Both the position numbers and the translations under genes were made by a program. This document shows positions 62,527 through 64,000 of a stretch of 64,000 bases of DNA, in pieces. Where the stretch lies: the NCBI GenBank assembly GCA_032207245.1, contig CM063502.1:45576191-45640190 (forward strand), in the 5' to 3' direction. This DNA comes from Pardosa pseudoannulata (lineage: Eukaryota; Arthropoda; Arachnida; Araneae; Lycosidae). The notes under the pieces are model-generated. The model was not told the origin of the DNA. It made no database searches and saw only the letters and a program-made list of their open reading frames with translations. The number at the start of each line of letters is the position of its first letter. Positions within the stretch are counted from its first letter, which is position 1.

Positions 62527-63549
62527 TCCACATGTTGGGAATGAGTCAAATGGGTGTATGAAATTTTTGATGAGTTACGGCCTAATAACATGTTTTCACT
62601 CTGAAATTGTATGTGACTGGAATTATAAAATTGATTGGTGCTTTAAAAGTGATTAGAATTAATATAAAAAATCTCTGCTGAGTGCACGTGGTGATGATTA
62701 GCAATTATTAAGAAGTAACGAAAGGAGAGTGATGCATGTTTGTTAACCCATCAGTTACCACAATACCTTTTTAGGGGCGGCTAAAAAAGACACCGGTATG
62801 TACAAATTTTACGATTTTTCGGAAAGCGGTTTATTTTTTTTTTTATTTTTGTAAAAGTAGTCCTACAAGTAATCTACCAGATTTTCGAATGTCTGTTTAA
62901 AAATTTGCAGTTTGGTTTAAAATTTCATGCTTTTCTAAGTTTGCTCATAAATTTACTCTTAAGGAAGGAACATCGACTGATATTAGAAAAGCTTTATAGT
63001 AAAACTTCACTTTAACAAGTAGTTTCCATGTGACACTACATGAAGCCTTATCGTTAGGTTTTTTTTATATAAATGGTATAGGTTAATTTTAGTTAAATAA
63101 TTACAATATACTTGTATTCAGACACTTGTACGTATAGGTTTATACTTTAGATTTTTTTAGACCGTGCGGATTGCAGTAAAAAATAGATCTGAGAGAAAAG
63201 CCCTTGAAGTACTACAACCCATAATTGACACAAATAACATAATCTAATTAGCGTGCAAGAAGGAATTTTTGAATGCAGATTTTTTATAAGCTGATAATTA
63301 AATAGAAAATGTATTATTACAATGTACGTATAGTTTAATACACATACTCATAACACTCTTACCCTTAGCTCTAACCCAGATTATGTGCTTATTCAAAATG
63401 ATTAATACTTTTTTTCTGAAAACTTAACATTTTTATACTTACATTCATTATTTACAATTTCATACTTGTACAGTCAGGATAATGTTAAGACTGCAACCTT
63501 TAACGATTAAATTATCTAGCAGCATTTAATGATTAATTTATCTAAATAT
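62527..63549. other. AT-rich unassigned sequence
   Basis: No supported feature. Confidence 0.45.
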
Positions 63550-63712
63550 GAGAGGTGGTGATTCGAGTCGTATTCGGCCGAAGCTGAGAGAAACGGGGCC
63601 GCACATCTATCGGCAACGAGGGACGGTTCCGGCATCAGTTGAGGCATCAAACGCGATGACTTTGAACGGGCATCACCTCCGTTTTTGTGACAGGAATGGC
63701 AGCTAGGTCGTC
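63550..63712. other. GC-rich patch, unassigned
   Basis: About 160 bp of sharply higher GC in AT-rich DNA. GAGGTGGTGAT near the left edge is loosely complementary to ATCACCTC near the right. Short frames on both strands are open but unrecognised. A decayed insertion is likely. Confidence 0.4.
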
Positions 63713-64000
63713 ACCCCAATGAATTCAGTAGAAAAAGTTTTATTGAATTTTTATTTGTCAGCATATTAAAAATTTCTTTCACTTAATGTTCTGAAAACAC
63801 TTAAACCACTGAGATCCTATTAACAATCAATGTCTCTTGTATAGCAGGGATAGTACAAGAGACGCTGGGTGAAAAAATAGTTTGATTTATTTTGTCTTAA
63901 GATTTATATTTAATATCACTAGAGGAAAATCCATTTTTTTCACAATTTATCAAATTTATTATTCATTATTTTAAACTTTTCCACTGAAGTCTTCAAATTT
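63713..64000. other. AT-rich unassigned sequence
   Basis: Nothing recognised up to the window end. Confidence 0.4.

Noticed and set aside
62743..62760. TTAACCC word as a piggyBac end
   Set aside because: A single short match with no partner end.

Overview
The window is a strongly AT-rich piece of animal nuclear DNA with no intact protein-coding gene that I can support. The repeat content points to an arthropod and, by family resemblance, most likely a chelicerate such as a spider. It holds a Tc1-type transposase of the kind abundant in spider genomes, tRNA-derived SINEs, mariner, piggyBac, pogo, hAT and Jockey-like relics, long (TA)n tracts, and a decayed copy of a dispersed arthropod protein family. 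The species call is inference from remembered families. No database search was possible. The window is best read as intergenic or deep intronic sequence shaped by transposon decay and tandem duplication.

Left part (1-26.7 kb): AT-rich unassigned DNA with a mariner relic (about 3.48-4.01 kb), a diverged tandem duplication (5.6-6.6 kb), two long (TA)n arrays (8.7 and 13.3 kb), two kinds of tRNA-derived SINE (10.7 and 11.9 kb), a GC-rich island next to the larger TA array (13.86-14.41 kb), a truncated Tc1 element (16.63-17.60 kb), a tandem duplication with an internal deletion (17.8-19.1 kb), a pogo/Tigger relic with repeated terminal motifs (19.9-20.9 kb) and a complete non-autonomous piggyBac-type element with TTAA ends (21.14-21.65 kb).

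Middle part (26.7-47.8 kb): an internally deleted piggyBac element keeps both 13-bp termini, TTAA target duplications and the transposase C-terminus, and a SINE with its own 5-bp target duplication lies inside it. A mariner element with perfect 25-bp terminal repeats carries a nested hAT fragment bounded by an 8-bp target duplication. There is also a perfect 64-bp palindrome, a Jockey-like reverse transcriptase pseudogene, more SINE copies, a small fold-back element, and a set of roughly 1.44-kb duplications that include a tiny TTAA-ended element.

Right part (47.8-64 kb): a satellite array of about 7.5 kb, with 32 clear monomers of about 227 bp, dominates. Each monomer carries a 12-bp dyad. 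The array shows higher-order structure near its right side and then fades into decayed monomers. Beyond it lie hairpin elements, a minus-strand pseudogene of the dispersed arthropod protein family (58.75-59.64 kb), another (TA)n tract, a fifth SINE copy, and small unassigned GC-richer segments.

Nothing here is a demonstrable new molecular system. The points of most interest are the satellite and its dyad, the long perfect palindrome, and the two nested transposon structures, which give a readable order of insertions.
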